Shown piece by piece: positions 63,147 to 64,000 of a stretch of 64,000 nt of DNA. The stretch comes from Pelargonium x hortorum (Eukaryota; Streptophyta; Magnoliopsida; Geraniales; Geraniaceae), in assembly GCA_036897525.1 (NCBI GenBank), contig JAYMTJ010000004.1:124001-188000 (forward strand). The letters are read 5' to 3'. Numbering within the stretch: the first letter of the stretch is position 1; each line of letters starts with the position of its first letter. Position numbers and translations under genes: made by a program. The notes beneath the pieces are model-generated. The model was not told the origin of the DNA and did no database searches. It saw nothing but the letters and a program-made list of their open reading frames with translations.

Positions 63147-64000
63147 ATAAAAAAGTTGACTACCACAAGTAAAGGGTATTTGCTAGAAGCCGGAATACGA
63201 CAAAGTACAGGTAGCGCAATTTAAGGACTCTAAATAGACGTGACAAGGTTTCTTACATTAAAGTTTTATACTATAACTGAGATAACATACTCCTGCACCC
63301 ATGAAATTTTGCATAGAAAATAACCACATAGCCATTAAGCTTTTCGGATTTAGCCGGAGATTTAAGAAAGAGGTACTTCGACTCGCTGTAGGAAAAAACG
63401 GAATTCTATTCTAGAATATGAGTACTGATTAAGCGGGCCCTTTCTCTAGCTTGTATATAATTCTAAAAACCTCGAATAAGTCAAGTTGTTGTAGGTTATA
63501 AAAAATCTTAAGCGAATGAAGGAAAATTTTTGAGTTTAACTCATAGAAAAAACCGGGTTACAGTGCAGCTGCGCCTAAAAAATTCCTTCAGAAAACTGTA
63601 AAAAAAGTAGTATTACAAGGCTTGTCCTTAGAAATTTAACTAGAATTCTGAGCTTTATGAAAATATTGCAGTAACACGTGAAAATTGTATTGTTCCCTAG
63701 ACCTTTACTTGTATCCCATAAAGAAAGCACACTCACTATACGTCTGGAGCCTTATTTTAAACTTCGTATCTACCGACAGTTAAAGTCGGGTAGACGAGAC
63801 TTTCTATAAGCACTTTAATTAACTAGGCTATGCATTCAAATCAGAGTTCTCTTACCTCTCCTGTGTTACTTTCAAAGAAAAAAGGGGTTGTCTATATTAA
63901 TTATACGCAAGTTCTATACTTAACTTAATACAGTACTAAAAACATTTTTCCGTTAACCACTCTCCAAAAAAAACTTCTCGATTTAGGTTACACAAAGGCA
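63147..64000. other. Gene-free spacer to the window end
   Basis: AT-rich sequence with no recognisable feature. Confidence 0.6.

Noticed and set aside
1-64000. CRISPR arrays, insertion sequences and LTR elements
   Set aside because: No regularly spaced repeats, no transposase-like frame and no long terminal repeats were seen.

Overview
What it is. This 64 kb window looks like organellar spacer DNA, most likely from a greatly expanded flowering-plant mitochondrial genome. By eye G+C is in the mid to upper thirties percent. No reading frame is convincingly coding: the longest ATG-started frame is 117 codons, about what chance gives at this base composition. I recognise no rRNA, respiratory-chain, ribosomal-protein or plastid gene. 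There are none of the usual nuclear marks (LTR elements, poly-A retroposons, spliced genes). The best identifiable item is a decayed tRNA-Asn(GUU) close to the plastid/mitochondrial trnN of plants. Gene-empty chromosomes of this kind are known from large multichromosomal plant mitochondrial genomes such as some Silene. The species cannot be named, and another expanded organelle genome (algal or fungal) is not excluded.

Layout. Two textures alternate. Most of the window is AT-rich sequence with many short homopolymer runs and no recognisable content. Interleaved with it, roughly at 2.4-3.9, 32.1-34.2, 35.9-37.5, 44.7-48.9 and 54.9-59.0 kb, are zones of more even composition. These zones share diverged, partly collinear short repeats with one another. 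The clearest repeat is an inverted pair of about 120-130 bp at 21,757-21,886 and 44,727-44,845, whose core of 48 bp has one mismatch. Related pieces lie at 32.1, 34.0, 36.7 and 60.6 kb.

Most interesting structure. A 14-base motif, AATCACTTAGATAA, occurs exactly five times (3,450-3,463 minus; 19,135, 48,632, 54,667 and 57,006 plus), with clear variants at 26,071 and 41,555. In five of these seven places a tRNA T-arm-like sequence follows on the same strand 100-170 bases downstream. A sixth (19,135) precedes a tRNA-Asn 5'-half-like piece and, after about 430 further bases, the tRNA-Asn 3' half. The two best matched cassettes (3.4 kb minus and 41.6 kb plus) share both the leader and the sequence before the T-loop. 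This suggests a dispersed leader-plus-tRNA-like unit whose copies have decayed.

Other items: a perfect 22-bp palindrome at 25,402, a perfect 23-bp tandem duplication at 63,101, a (CTATA)6 microsatellite at 5,834, a four-copy repeat around 9.8, 51.8, 59.9 and 60.0 kb, and a coding-like but broken open stretch at 37.2-38.1 kb. No gene network can be inferred, because no intact gene was found.
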